This document shows, piece by piece, positions 34,782 through 43,586 of a stretch of DNA of 64,000 bases. A program made the translations under genes and the position numbers. The stretch comes from Kitasatospora humi (GTDB taxonomy: Bacteria; Actinomycetota; Actinomycetes; Streptomycetales; Streptomycetaceae): positions 1 through 64,000 of the forward strand of contig NZ_JAJJPA010000018.1 of assembly GCF_020907985.1 (NCBI RefSeq). The letters are read 5' to 3'. The stretch's first letter is position 1, and each line of letters opens with the position of its first letter. The notes beneath the pieces were generated by a model, which saw nothing but the letters and a program-made list of their open reading frames with translations, was not told where the DNA came from and ran no database searches.

Positions 34782-37388
34782 CTACTGCTCGTTCTGGTCG
34801 AGGTCCGCCGCCTTGAACGACCAGATGCCGCGGCCGTGGGTGGCCGCGTAGAGCCGGCCGTCGGTGCCGAGCGTCAGCTGGTCGACGGCGACCGCCGGCA
34901 GCTCGCCCACCCGCTGCCAACAGCTCCGGCCCGCACCCCGGTAGACCACGCCCAGGTCGGTGGCCAGCGCCAGCCCGCCCGTCTTGGTGATCACCAGCGA
35001 GTCGGCCGGCACGTCCGGCAGGTTGGCCGAGATGTCGGTCCAGTGCGCACCCGCGTCGGTGGACTCGAAGACGTGGCCGACGCCCGCCCCCGGGCCCGAA
35101 GTCCAGGCCCGCGAGAAGCCGTTGACCGCGACGAAGACGTGGTCGGGGTTCTTCGGGTCGATCGCCAGGCCGGCCAGGTAGCGGTTGGGCACGGTGCCGT
35201 CGACCGGCAGGGCCAGCTGCTGCCAGCCGGTGCCGTCCGCGTTGCCGACCGCGATGCCGCGGGTGAAGCCCTGGTTGTTGCACGGGCCGCACCAGGCGGC
35301 GTAGACCTTGCCGCCGGAGGCCGCGACGGCGGTGGCGACATGGCCGTCACCGAGGTCGAAGGCGCTCTTCCAGGCGCTGCCGTCCCGGATCGCGTAGCCC
35401 TGGTTCTGCACCCAGACGTGCCGACCGCCGGCCACCCAGAGGTTGCCGTTCTGCTGGTCCGCCGCCATCGGGGCGATGAAGCGGGCACCGGCGCCGCCGA
35501 GCGCGTTGTCGGGCGGGGCCACCGAGAAGGTGGTGGCCTTGCTCGGGTCGGTCAGGTAACCGCCGTCGTTGACCGCGCAGTTCTGGGTCACGTTCATCGC
35601 CAGGTAGACGTACTCCTGGGCGATGTTGCAGCCGTTGTTCGGGTCGGTGAGGGTGCCGCCGCCGTCCCCGCCGAAGTTGGAGCCCATCACCTTGTCGCCG
35701 TGGCGCAACATGGACTGGCCGTTGTCCTGCATGCCGCCGGTGACCGAGACGCCGCCGTAGGTCAGGTCCTTGCCGACCCCGACCGAGTAGTACTCCAGGG
35801 TGTCGATGGTGCCGTCGTTGAGCGAGGTCCAGTCGGTGCCGTGGCCCAGCGCGTCCACCTGGCCGTTGACCGGGCGGGAGTAGAGGCCGCCGTCGTTGCC
35901 GGCCAGCACGTAGGACTTGCCGTTCAGCGAGCCCACCGCCAGCGCGTGCTGGTCCGGGTGGGTGGTCTGCGGGCAGCTGCCGCTCTGCTTGGTCGGGTCG
36001 ATGCTCCAGCAGGCGAAGTTGAAGTTCCAGTACGGACCGACGGTGTTCCAGGTCGCGCCGCCGTCCTTGGACTCGAAGACCTCCTCGAGGCCGGCCCACA
36101 GGTGCTCGGGGTCGTTCGGGTCGACCTGCAGCGACTGGTCGTACCAGGACTGCTGGCCCGGCAGCTGGCTGGGCGAGTTGAGCGCCGAACCGGAGCCGGC
36201 CAGCTTGTTGGCGTCCGCGACCTTGGTCCACGGACCGAGCGGGGAGCCGGAGTCGGAGACGAAGATGCCGGCCAGCGCGCTGGGGGCACCGGAGTTCTGC
36301 ATCGTCGGGGACTGGTCGATGGCGTAGTACTTGGAGCCGTCCGCCGAGCGGGCGAAGGTCACCTCGCCGATGTCCGCGGCATCGGTGGGCAGGTCGCCCA
36401 GCGAGCTCAGCCGCTGCCAACTGCCGTCCGCGGCCTTGCTGTAGAAGCCGTTGTAGGTGTCACCGCTGCGCCAGCCGACGGCCAGCACCACCTTGGACGG
36501 GTCCTTGGGGTCGATGGCGATGTCGTTGGTGAGGTTCTTGTAGGGCGCGTCGGGGTCGGAGGCCAGCTTGCCGCCGGGCAGGTAGTCCGGGTTGGGCGCG
36601 AACTCAAGGGTCCACGGGCCGCTCAGGTCGGTGGTGGAGTGGCTCCACACGCCCTTGCTGGTCGCCGCCCACACCAGGCCGGCGCCGAAGCGCAGTTCGT
36701 GGATGGTGGTGCCGTCCAACTCCGATCCGCCGACCCGGGACTTGGCGCTGAACTCGCCGTGCTCCGGGTGGTCCAGCACGAAGACGCCGGCGCCCAGGTA
36801 GGCGTCGGAGTTGGTGGAGGCCTCGCCGGTGCCCAGCCAGAGCCGGCCCCGGTCGTCCAGCGCCAGCGCACCGGTGGCCTGGGCGGGCAGCTTGTCGCTG
36901 ATCGGCTGCCAGTGGCCGCCGCCGGTGGTGGAGCGCCAGACGCCGCCGCCCGCGCTGCCCTCGTAGACGTCGCCCTTGTCATCGGCGGCGACCGCGGACG
37001 CCCGGCCGGTCACCTTGCCCATGCCCGCACTGGAGTTGGAGGCGACGTCGCGGTAGCGCGGGTCGTCCGAGTCGTAGGGCAGGCCGGTGGTGTGCTGCCA
37101 CTGGCCGCCGGTGCCGGGCAGTGCCTTCATCGCGTTCCAGGCGGCGGTGAACGCACCCGGGGCCACCACGCCGGGCGAGGTGCGGGCCTCGGCGCGCTGG
37201 TCGGCGCCCTCCTGGATGGAGTCGGACTCGTCGTCGTCCCCGCCGTCGCCCTTGTCCATCGGCCGGGCGGTGGTGCCCGCCGCGTGCGGCAGCGGATCGG
37301 CGCCGGCCGGTGAGCCGACGGTCAGTCCCATGGTGGCCGTGATGGCGCAGATCGTTAGCCATCGCCCGGTAGTCAGTCGTGCCGACAA
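34782..37388 (-). CDS. secreted BNR/sortilin-type beta-propeller protein
   Basis: An exported protein of 868 aa. The TTG at 37386-37388 is six bases after GGGAGGGG, giving the signal peptide LTTGRWLTICAITATMGLTV (cut near AGA). An acidic linker (DKGDGGDDDESDS) follows. The rest is a chain of propeller blades with Asp-box motifs (STTGGGHWQPISDKLP, SKDGGATWNTVG, STDAGAHWTDIS), as in sialidase-like and VPS10/sortilin-type propellers. The catalytic residues of sialidases are not evident, so it may bind rather than cleave glycans. It is monocistronic. Several Cys pairs fit an extracellular setting. Confidence 0.85.
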   Translation of the reverse strand: MSARLTTGRWLTICAITATMGLTVGSPAGADPLPHAAGTTARPMDKGDGGDDDESDSIQEGADQRAEARTSPGVVAPGAFTAAWNAMKALPGTGGQWQHTTGLPYDSDDPRYRDVASNSSAGMGKVTGRASAVAADDKGDVYEGSAGGGVWRSTTGGGHWQPISDKLPAQATGALALDDRGRLWLGTGEASTNSDAYLGAGVFVLDHPEHGEFSAKSRVGGSELDGTTIHELRFGAGLVWAATSKGVWSHSTTDLSGPWTLEFAPNPDYLPGGKLASDPDAPYKNLTNDIAIDPKDPSKVVLAVGWRSGDTYNGFYSKAADGSWQRLSSLGDLPTDAADIGEVTFARSADGSKYYAIDQSPTMQNSGAPSALAGIFVSDSGSPLGPWTKVADANKLAGSGSALNSPSQLPGQQSWYDQSLQVDPNDPEHLWAGLEEVFESKDGGATWNTVGPYWNFNFACWSIDPTKQSGSCPQTTHPDQHALAVGSLNGKSYVLAGNDGGLYSRPVNGQVDALGHGTDWTSLNDGTIDTLEYYSVGVGKDLTYGGVSVTGGMQDNGQSMLRHGDKVMGSNFGGDGGGTLTDPNNGCNIAQEYVYLAMNVTQNCAVNDGGYLTDPSKATTFSVAPPDNALGGAGARFIAPMAADQQNGNLWVAGGRHVWVQNQGYAIRDGSAWKSAFDLGDGHVATAVAASGGKVYAAWCGPCNNQGFTRGIAVGNADGTGWQQLALPVDGTVPNRYLAGLAIDPKNPDHVFVAVNGFSRAWTSGPGAGVGHVFESTDAGAHWTDISANLPDVPADSLVITKTGGLALATDLGVVYRGAGRSCWQRVGELPAVAVDQLTLGTDGRLYAATHGRGIWSFKAADLDQNEQ

Positions 37389-37512
37389 CAGAACCCCTCC
37401 CGTTCCTGGTGACCTCGGTGCCGGGCGCACTCGATCACAGAAGCGGTGAGGTGTGACACGGTTTCAGCAGACCTGTGATCCAACCGTTGTCAGCCGCAGG
37501 ACTGATGGAGCG

Positions 37513-37668
37513 TCAGCGATGGCCGCCGATCCAGAAGAGCAGGAACAGGAAGGCCCCGAAGAGGTGCGCGGCCGCCATGTAGACGCCGACCCGGATCGCC
37601 ACCCGGTGGTCGGTCCGCTTGCCGCCGTCGGTGGTGGGGGCATAGCTGTTGAGGTGCTGAACGGCCAT
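37513..37668 (-). CDS. DUF6126-type small membrane protein
   Basis: A 51-aa product, MAVQHLNSYAPTTDGG at the N-terminus, with a single hydrophobic helix VYMAAAHLFGAFLFLLFWIG near the end. AAGGAG lies six bases before the ATG at 37668. This matches the DUF6126 family of Streptomyces proteins that sit directly after a helix-turn-helix/cupin regulator, exactly as here. Function unknown. The leader between the two genes is filled with 20-bp repeats. Confidence 0.8.
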   Translation of the reverse strand: MAVQHLNSYAPTTDGGKRTDHRVAIRVGVYMAAAHLFGAFLFLLFWIGGHR

Positions 37669-37677
37669 CTCGGGCTC

Positions 37678-37757
37678 CTTCAAGGGGACTTGCTCAGCTT
37701 CAGGGGGACTTGCTCAGCTTCAGGGGGACTTGCTCAGCTTCAGGGGGACTTGCTCAG
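37678..37757. repeat. 20-bp tandem repeat, four copies
   Basis: CTTCAGGGGGACTTGCTCAG repeated from 37678, 37698, 37718 and 37738; only the first differs (one base). The array fills most of the 97-bp gap between the regulator stop and the DUF6126 start. Its last unit contributes the first bases of the latter's ribosome site. Confidence 0.95.
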
Positions 37758-37765
37758 CGGATCGG

Positions 37766-38362
37766 TCAATGGACGCCGCGGTGCCCCGCCGGCAGGCAGA
37801 GGTCGCCGACCGGGCTCTGCAGCAGGGTGTGGACGAAGAGCATCTGCACCCCGGCCGGTGACTCGGCGGCCAGCCGGTGCGGGGTGAGCGAGTCGAACTG
37901 GGCGCTGTCACCGGGCTCCAGCAGATGGCTCTGCTCGCCCAGGGTCAGCCGCAGCCGACCGCTGGTGACGTGCAGCCACTCCTCCCCCGGGTGCACCCGG
38001 ACCACCGCGCCCTCCGGGCCGGGCGGGACGTGCACCCGCAGCGCCTGCATCGCCATGCCGGGCGCGCCGGCCCGCCGGTAGCCCCAGCCGCCGGTGCGGC
38101 CCGGCTCGATCGGGCCGCCGCGGATCACCGGATCGGCGCTGGCGGGCTGTTCGCCGAGCAGCTCGGCCACCGTGGCGCCGTACTGCCGGGCCAGTGACAG
38201 CAGCACCGGCAGCGAGGGCTGCCGGCGACCGGTCTCCAGCCGGGAGAGGTAGGCTGGCGAGACCCCGGCGCGGGCAGCGGCCGCCTCCAGGGTCAGTCGG
38301 CTCGACTGCCGGTGCTCACGCAGCCGGGCGCCGAGTCCGGGCAGCTCCTCGTCGGTGGTCAT
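37766..38362 (-). CDS. XRE family regulator with cupin domain
   Basis: A 198-aa regulator. The XRE helix-turn-helix is LTLEAAAARAGVSPAYLSRL (residues 24-43), and the C-terminal cupin shows VVRVHPGEEWLHVTSGRLRL and LEPGDSAQFDSLTPHRL. Such proteins sense small molecules and often control the adjacent membrane protein or a transporter. Upstream, GTGCACTGGGTGCA has operator-like symmetry. It probably forms an operon with the DUF6126 gene. Confidence 0.9.
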   Translation of the reverse strand: MTTDEELPGLGARLREHRQSSRLTLEAAAARAGVSPAYLSRLETGRRQPSLPVLLSLARQYGATVAELLGEQPASADPVIRGGPIEPGRTGGWGYRRAGAPGMAMQALRVHVPPGPEGAVVRVHPGEEWLHVTSGRLRLTLGEQSHLLEPGDSAQFDSLTPHRLAAESPAGVQMLFVHTLLQSPVGDLCLPAGHRGVH

Positions 38363-38473
38363 GCACCCAGTGCACACCTTCGCTGCCACAGGGGCAAGAA
38401 ATGTGCCTGTGAGGCAAATAGACCCCCGGGGGTACCCGACTTCGGGTCGCCCCGGAGGCCTCTCGCACGGCGG

Positions 38474-40882
38474 TCACTCCGCCGGCAGGTGCTCCGACGT
38501 GCTTATCGGCGAGCTTCCGATCGGCATCGCCTGCGGCTTGCGCCGGGCCGGCTCGCGGCCGGGCGGCTGGACCGGTCGCTCGCCCGCCTCCGGCGTGACC
38601 GTGGGCCGGGAGACCGGACGGCCGACCTCCACCCAGACCTTCTCGGTCTCGTGCTCGACCAGCAGCTTGTCGCCCTCGCGCAGCGTGTAGGTGGTCTCGT
38701 CGTGGCCGATCTCCACCCGCAGCAGGTGCTGCCGGATCCGCATCGAGAAGGCCAGCCGGACCAGCCCGGCGGGCAGCCGGGGCCGGAACCCGATCGCCTC
38801 GCCGTGGTCGCGCATCCCGCCGAAGCCCGCCACCAGCGCGATGCAGGCACCCGCCAGCGAGGCCATGTGCAGACCGTCCCGGGTGTTGCCGCCCAGGTCG
38901 TGCAGGTCCATCAGGGCGGCCTCGGCGGTGTAGTCGTAGGCCAGATCCAGCTGGCCCACCTCGGCCGCCATCACCGCTTGGGTGCAGGCGGAGAGCGAGG
39001 AGTCGCGCACCGTCAGGCGCTCGTAGTAGGCGAAGTTGCGGGCCTTCTGCTCCGGGGTGAAGGCGTCGCCGCGGATCTGCATCGCCAGCACCAGGTCGGC
39101 CTGCTTGACCACCTGCTTGCGGTACAGGTCGAAGTACGGGAAGTGCAGCAGCAGCGGGTACTTCTCCTTGGGGGTGGCCTCGAAGTCCCACTGCTGGTGC
39201 AGCGTGAAGCCGTCGGCCTGCGGGTGCACGCCCAGCTTCTCGTCGTACGGGATGTACATCGCCTTGGCGGCGTCCCGCCAGGCGGCGGTCTCCTCGGTGT
39301 CCACCCCGAGGGCGGCCGCCTCCAGCTGGTGGCGGGCCACCGCGTCCGCGGCGGCGCGCAGGTTCGCCTGGGCCATCAGGTTGGTGAAGACGTTGTTGTC
39401 GGCGATCGCGCTGTACTCGTCCGGCCCGGTCACGCCCTCGATCCGGAACCGGCCAGTCGAGTCGTGGTGGCCCAGCGAGCGCCACATCCTGGCCGTCTCG
39501 ACCAGCAGCTCCAGGCCGTAGGTGCGCTCGAACTCGACGTCCCCGGTGGCCCGGACGTAGCGGGCCACCGCGACCGCGATGTCCGCGCCGATGTGGAACG
39601 CCGCGGTGCCGGCCGGCCAGTAGCCGGAGCACTCCTCGCCGCGGATCGTGCGCCACGGGAACACCGCGCCGCCCAGGCCCAGTTGGGCGGCGCGTTCGCG
39701 GGCCAGCGGCAGCGTGGAGTGGCGCCAGCGCAGCGCCTGGGCGACCGCGCCGGGCAGGCAGTAGGTGAGCACCGGGAGCACGAAGGTCTCGGTGTCCCAG
39801 AAGCTGTGCCCGTCGTAGCCGGGACCGGTCAACCCCTTGGCGGGGATGGCCCGTTCCTCACTCCGCGCGGAGGCCTGCACCACGTGGAAGAGCGCGAACC
39901 GGACGGCCTGCTGGAGCTCGACGTCGCCGTCGATCTCGATGTCGCTGGCGTCCCAGAACTCCTCCAGGTACTGCCGCTGCTCGGCCAGCAGGCCGTCCCA
40001 GCCGGAGTAGCGGGCCGCCGTGATCGCCGCCTCGACCTGGTCCCGGACGGCCGGCAGCGACCGGGTGGCCGACCAGCCGTAGCCGAGGAACTTGGTCAGC
40101 CGCAGCCGCTCGCCGGGCTTCAGCACGGTGGTGACGCTGATCCGGGCCTGGTCGTGGCGGGCCTCACTGGTCACGCTGAGCCCCTCCGGGCCCTCGATCA
40201 CGTGGTCCATGCCGGCGGCCAGGCGCAGGTTGCTGTAGCGGGTGTGGTGCACCAGCGTCGCCTTGGTGCCGTGCGCGTGGTGCGCCTCGGCGACCAGCGG
40301 CGCCTCCAGCACCGCCGCGGCCCGCGGGTCGCCGTCGGCGCTGTCCGGCAACTGCTCGTTGGCGACCAGCTCGGACTGGAGGACGATCCGGACCGGGCCG
40401 TCCACCGCCTCGACCTCGTAGTCCACGGCGGCGATCGCCCGCTGGGTGAGCGACACCAGGCGGGCCGAGCGGATCCTGACCGTGCGCCCGGCCGGCGAGG
40501 TCCACTCCGCCTCGCGGCGCAGCACGCCCTCGCGGAAGTCCAACGAGCGCCGGTGGCCGCGCAGCTCGCCGTAGCGCAGGTCGAACGGCTCGTCGTCGAC
40601 CAGCAGCCGGACCAACTTGCCGTTGGTGACGTTGATGACGCTCTGCCCGGACTCCGGGTAGCCGTAGCCGCCCTCCGGGTAGGGCAGCGGGCGCAGTTCG
40701 AAGACGCCGTTCAGGTAGGTGCCGGGCAGGCCGTGCGGCTCGCCCTCGTCAAGGTTGGCGCGCAGGCCGATGTGCCCGTTGGACAGCGCGAAGACGGACT
40801 CGCTGCGGGCCATGCCCGGCAGGTCAAGACGGTGTTCGGTGATGCTCCACGGATCGACCGCGAAGCCCTCCTGTGCGGTCAT
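38474..40882 (-). CDS. GH65 family glycoside phosphorylase
   Basis: An 802-aa cytoplasmic enzyme that phosphorolyses an alpha-glucobiose (maltose, trehalose, kojibiose or nigerose) to beta-glucose 1-phosphate. The N-terminal beta-sandwich covers about residues 1-290 and the (alpha/alpha)6 barrel about 330-680. The general acid Glu is in EGVTGPDEYSAIADNN near residue 485. Supporting blocks are HSFWDTETFVLPVL and KQADLVLAMQIRGD. The 55-residue Pro/Arg tail is unusual and probably disordered. Its ATG overlaps the stop of the HAD mutase gene. Substrate specificity cannot be set from sequence reading. Confidence 0.92.
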   Translation of the reverse strand: MTAQEGFAVDPWSITEHRLDLPGMARSESVFALSNGHIGLRANLDEGEPHGLPGTYLNGVFELRPLPYPEGGYGYPESGQSVINVTNGKLVRLLVDDEPFDLRYGELRGHRRSLDFREGVLRREAEWTSPAGRTVRIRSARLVSLTQRAIAAVDYEVEAVDGPVRIVLQSELVANEQLPDSADGDPRAAAVLEAPLVAEAHHAHGTKATLVHHTRYSNLRLAAGMDHVIEGPEGLSVTSEARHDQARISVTTVLKPGERLRLTKFLGYGWSATRSLPAVRDQVEAAITAARYSGWDGLLAEQRQYLEEFWDASDIEIDGDVELQQAVRFALFHVVQASARSEERAIPAKGLTGPGYDGHSFWDTETFVLPVLTYCLPGAVAQALRWRHSTLPLARERAAQLGLGGAVFPWRTIRGEECSGYWPAGTAAFHIGADIAVAVARYVRATGDVEFERTYGLELLVETARMWRSLGHHDSTGRFRIEGVTGPDEYSAIADNNVFTNLMAQANLRAAADAVARHQLEAAALGVDTEETAAWRDAAKAMYIPYDEKLGVHPQADGFTLHQQWDFEATPKEKYPLLLHFPYFDLYRKQVVKQADLVLAMQIRGDAFTPEQKARNFAYYERLTVRDSSLSACTQAVMAAEVGQLDLAYDYTAEAALMDLHDLGGNTRDGLHMASLAGACIALVAGFGGMRDHGEAIGFRPRLPAGLVRLAFSMRIRQHLLRVEIGHDETTYTLREGDKLLVEHETEKVWVEVGRPVSRPTVTPEAGERPVQPPGREPARRKPQAMPIGSSPISTSEHLPAE

Positions 40883-41628
40883 TGTGCCGCCCCCTCGATC
40901 AGTTCCGACAGGTCGTCCACCACCAGGTCGGCGCCGTTGGCGCGCAACGCCTCGGCCTGGCCGGTCCGGTTCACCCCCACCACGCAGCCGAAGCCGCCCG
41001 CGCGGCCGGACGCCACCCCGGCGAGCGCGTCCTCGAAGACCGCCGCGGCCGACGGCTCGAAGCCGAGGGTCCTGGCGGCCGCCAGGTAGGTGTCGGGGGC
41101 CGGCTTGCCGGGCAGGCCCTCACGCTTGGCCACGATGCCGTCGACCACCGTGTCGAAGTAGCCGTCGATGCCGGCCGCCTTGAGCACGTCCCGGCAGTTG
41201 GCGCTGGAGGACACCACGGCCCGCGGCACCCCGGCCGCGCGCAGCCGCTCCAGGTAGGCCACCGAGCCCTCGTAGGGCTGCACGCCCTGCTCCCGGATCA
41301 GCTTGAGCACCATGTCGTTCTTGGCGCTGCTCAGGCCGTTGACGGTGCGCTCGCCGGGCTCGTCGTCCGGGCCGCCCTCGGGCAGCGTGACGCCCCGGGA
41401 GGCGAGGAAGGTGCGCGTGCCGTCCAGCCGCGGGCGCCCGTCGACGTACTGGTCGTAGTCGGCGACCGGGTCGAACGGGACGAACGCGGCGCCGGTGCGG
41501 TCGGCTTCCGCCCGCAGGAAGTCGTCGAACATCGCCTTCCAGGCGGCGGCGTGCACCTTGGCGGTCTGCGTCAGCACACCGTCAAGGTCGAAGAGACAGG
41601 CGCGGATGTGGTCGGGTAGCCCCAGCAT
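40879..41628 (-). CDS. HAD family beta-phosphoglucomutase-like hydrolase
   Basis: A 249-aa HAD enzyme. The nucleophile motif is CLFDLDGVLTQT, motif II is AVVSSSANCRDVL, motif III Lys is in GLPGKPAPDTYL and motif IV is AVFEDALAGVASG. Paired with the downstream GH65 phosphorylase, it most likely converts beta-glucose 1-phosphate to glucose 6-phosphate, completing a disaccharide-use pathway. ATG 41628 is chosen; a GTG at 41646 is possible. Its stop overlaps the GH65 start (ATGA). Confidence 0.88.
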   Translation of the reverse strand: MLGLPDHIRACLFDLDGVLTQTAKVHAAAWKAMFDDFLRAEADRTGAAFVPFDPVADYDQYVDGRPRLDGTRTFLASRGVTLPEGGPDDEPGERTVNGLSSAKNDMVLKLIREQGVQPYEGSVAYLERLRAAGVPRAVVSSSANCRDVLKAAGIDGYFDTVVDGIVAKREGLPGKPAPDTYLAAARTLGFEPSAAAVFEDALAGVASGRAGGFGCVVGVNRTGQAEALRANGADLVVDDLSELIEGAAQ

Positions 41629-41845
41629 GGTTGCAGTCTGGCTCACGAACCCGATCCCCGGGTCGATTCCGAACGGCGCGTCGTACAGCGTTCAGTCCGG
41701 GCTCGGGCTCGGCCGACCGTGTGAAGAACATGCGATGGATCATCCGCTCACCGTCGCGTACGACCCGAACCGATGTTGCGTCAACTCGCTTGTGGGCAGC
41801 GGTTCCGTCGGTCAGGCGAGCACGTCCGGTCGATGCGGCGGCAGC

Positions 41846-41958
41846 GGCGCCGGGTGGTCCGGCGGCAGCGGCAACTGCGGGCAGCTGGACGGTAGAGGCA
41901 CCGCGGCAACTGCGGCCTGCCGGACGGCAGCGGCACCGCGGCAACTGCGGGCAGCCGG
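41846..41958. repeat. 35-bp imperfect repeat, three copies
   Basis: GCGGCAACTGCGG recurs at 41868, 41903 and 41938, in a GGCAGCGGCACCG context. The remaining part of the 41629-41984 gap shows no gene. Its promoter for the HAD-GH65 operon is not obvious. Confidence 0.7.
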
Positions 41959-41984
41959 ATCCCCGGGCGCCATCCGCCGCGGCG

Positions 41985-43391
41985 TCAGCCGATCTGACGG
42001 GAGCGGCGCTGCAGCTGCTCCCCCAGCTGCTGCCAGCCGGCCGCGCACTCCAGGGCCAGTTCTGCCACCACCGGGATCAAGTGGGCCGGGATCTGCTGGA
42101 GTTCGCGCTCGCTGATGCTGACCGGGACAAGTCGCCGCTGCAGCCACATCAGCAGCGCGCGCCCGTGGTCGGTCATCCGCAGCGAGGGGTCACGGCGCAG
42201 CAGGGCCAGGCCGGCGAAGGCCTCGCCGGCCCGTCGACCGAGCGGGTGGTGGCGGGCGGCGCCGAACGGGTGCACGGCGGCCGGCGGCTGGGCGGGCTGC
42301 TCCTGGCGGGCCGGGCTCGGCACCGCACGCACCGGGGCCGGGCGCACGGGCGCGGGCTTGCCGGAGGCCGCGGTGGCGGCGATCGGGACGGCGGCGATCG
42401 GAGCGGCGGCGATCGGAGCGGCCTGACTCTCGGGGGCCCTCCTGGGGGCCGGCACGGCGCCGGTCCCAGGGGTCGCCCGGGACACCGTCGCGGGCCGGGA
42501 CGCGGCGGTCGGCCGCGTGACGGTCGGCTGCGACTCGGCGGCCGGCCGCGTGACGGTCGGCTGCCCGGCAGCGCTCGACTGCTGCACCTGCCGGACCTGC
42601 CGGCCTTGCCGGCCCTGCTCGAGCAGCTGCGCCTGCCGGCCCTGCTCGGGCCGCTGCCCCTCCTCCCGCTGCCCCTCCTCCCGCCGGGCCGCCGCCTTGC
42701 CGCCACCGCGCCGCGGCCGGGGCAGTCGGGCCGGCACCGCGGCCTCCCCCCGCCCGATCCGGGCCCGCACCCCGTGCGCGGTGCCCAGCGACACCCCGGC
42801 CGCCCGGGCGATCTCCCGCAGCGAGGCGCCCGGGCGCTCGCGCATCACCTGCAGCACCCGGCGCCGCCCCTCGTCCGGATTGACCGGCCGCAGCCGACCG
42901 TCCAAGCCCACCCGGGACTTGGTGCACAGCTCGGCCACCCCACTGCGACGGCGCAGCTCGCCGACCGTCTTGGCCGACAGGCCCGCCACCCGGGCGATCG
43001 AGCGGTCGGAGCACTGCGGGCGCAGGGCGATGATCCGCTCGGCGGCCGCCTTGCGCTCGCCGAGGGTCAGCGGCAGCACCAGCGGCTCGCCGTCCTCGGT
43101 CGGCCCGGCGTCCACCGCGTTGGCCTCGACGGCGCGCAGGTAGACCTCCACCGGATCGCCGTCCAGGTACTCCACGGCGATGGTCGACTCACCGCGCAGC
43201 GCGGCCGCCCGCAGCCGGTGGGCACCGTCGACCACCCGCATGGTGGGACGGTGCACCAGGATCGGCGGCAGGTCGGTCGGCAGGGCGGCCAGGCGGGCGG
43301 CGTGCTCCTCGTCCACGCTCGCGGCCCGGGGCGACTGCTCCGGGGCGAGAAGGCTGAGGGCTGCCAGCGGCACCCGGTCGAGGACGGTCAT
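41985..43391 (-). CDS. StrR-like ParB N-terminal domain regulator with long C-terminal tail
   Basis: A 468-aa DNA-binding protein. The ParB/Srx-like domain (PTDLPPILVHRPTMRVVDGA, HRLRAAALRG) covers residues 1-110. A helix-turn-helix follows (DRSIARVAGLSAKTVGELRR) and a second one near 190 (ASLREIARAAGVSLGTAHGV). This is the layout of StrR/NovG-type activators of antibiotic clusters. Residues 220-370 are low complexity (QGRQGRQVRQVQQ, QPTVTRPAAESQ). The last 90 residues (LALLRRDPSLRMTDHGRALL) are folded. ATG 43391 has CCGGAGG at good spacing. No antibiotic cluster is visible in the window, so the target is unclear. Confidence 0.8.
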   Translation of the reverse strand: MTVLDRVPLAALSLLAPEQSPRAASVDEEHAARLAALPTDLPPILVHRPTMRVVDGAHRLRAAALRGESTIAVEYLDGDPVEVYLRAVEANAVDAGPTEDGEPLVLPLTLGERKAAAERIIALRPQCSDRSIARVAGLSAKTVGELRRRSGVAELCTKSRVGLDGRLRPVNPDEGRRRVLQVMRERPGASLREIARAAGVSLGTAHGVRARIGRGEAAVPARLPRPRRGGGKAAARREEGQREEGQRPEQGRQAQLLEQGRQGRQVRQVQQSSAAGQPTVTRPAAESQPTVTRPTAASRPATVSRATPGTGAVPAPRRAPESQAAPIAAAPIAAVPIAATAASGKPAPVRPAPVRAVPSPARQEQPAQPPAAVHPFGAARHHPLGRRAGEAFAGLALLRRDPSLRMTDHGRALLMWLQRRLVPVSISERELQQIPAHLIPVVAELALECAAGWQQLGEQLQRRSRQIG

Positions 43392-43586
43392 GCGGGCCTC
43401 CGGGTTCACTGCGGACTGAGCGGGTATCAGCCCGGTCAACGAGGCCGGTGCCGACTCCGATTCCCGCATCACCGCAGCTGGGAGTGTGTCTTTCGGGGTA
43501 CCGGGGGCCCTTGGGAGGCATCGCGCGGCGGGCCGCGTACGGTGGGCGGTCGGCACCGTCCGCACGTCCGACAAGGAGCACCCCCG

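Noticed and set aside
34767..37313. Very long plus-strand open frame opposite the propeller gene
   Set aside because: It is a high-GC antisense shadow. It lacks a ribosome site, is Gly/Val/Arg-biased, and the minus-strand frame has a signal peptide and Asp-box repeats.
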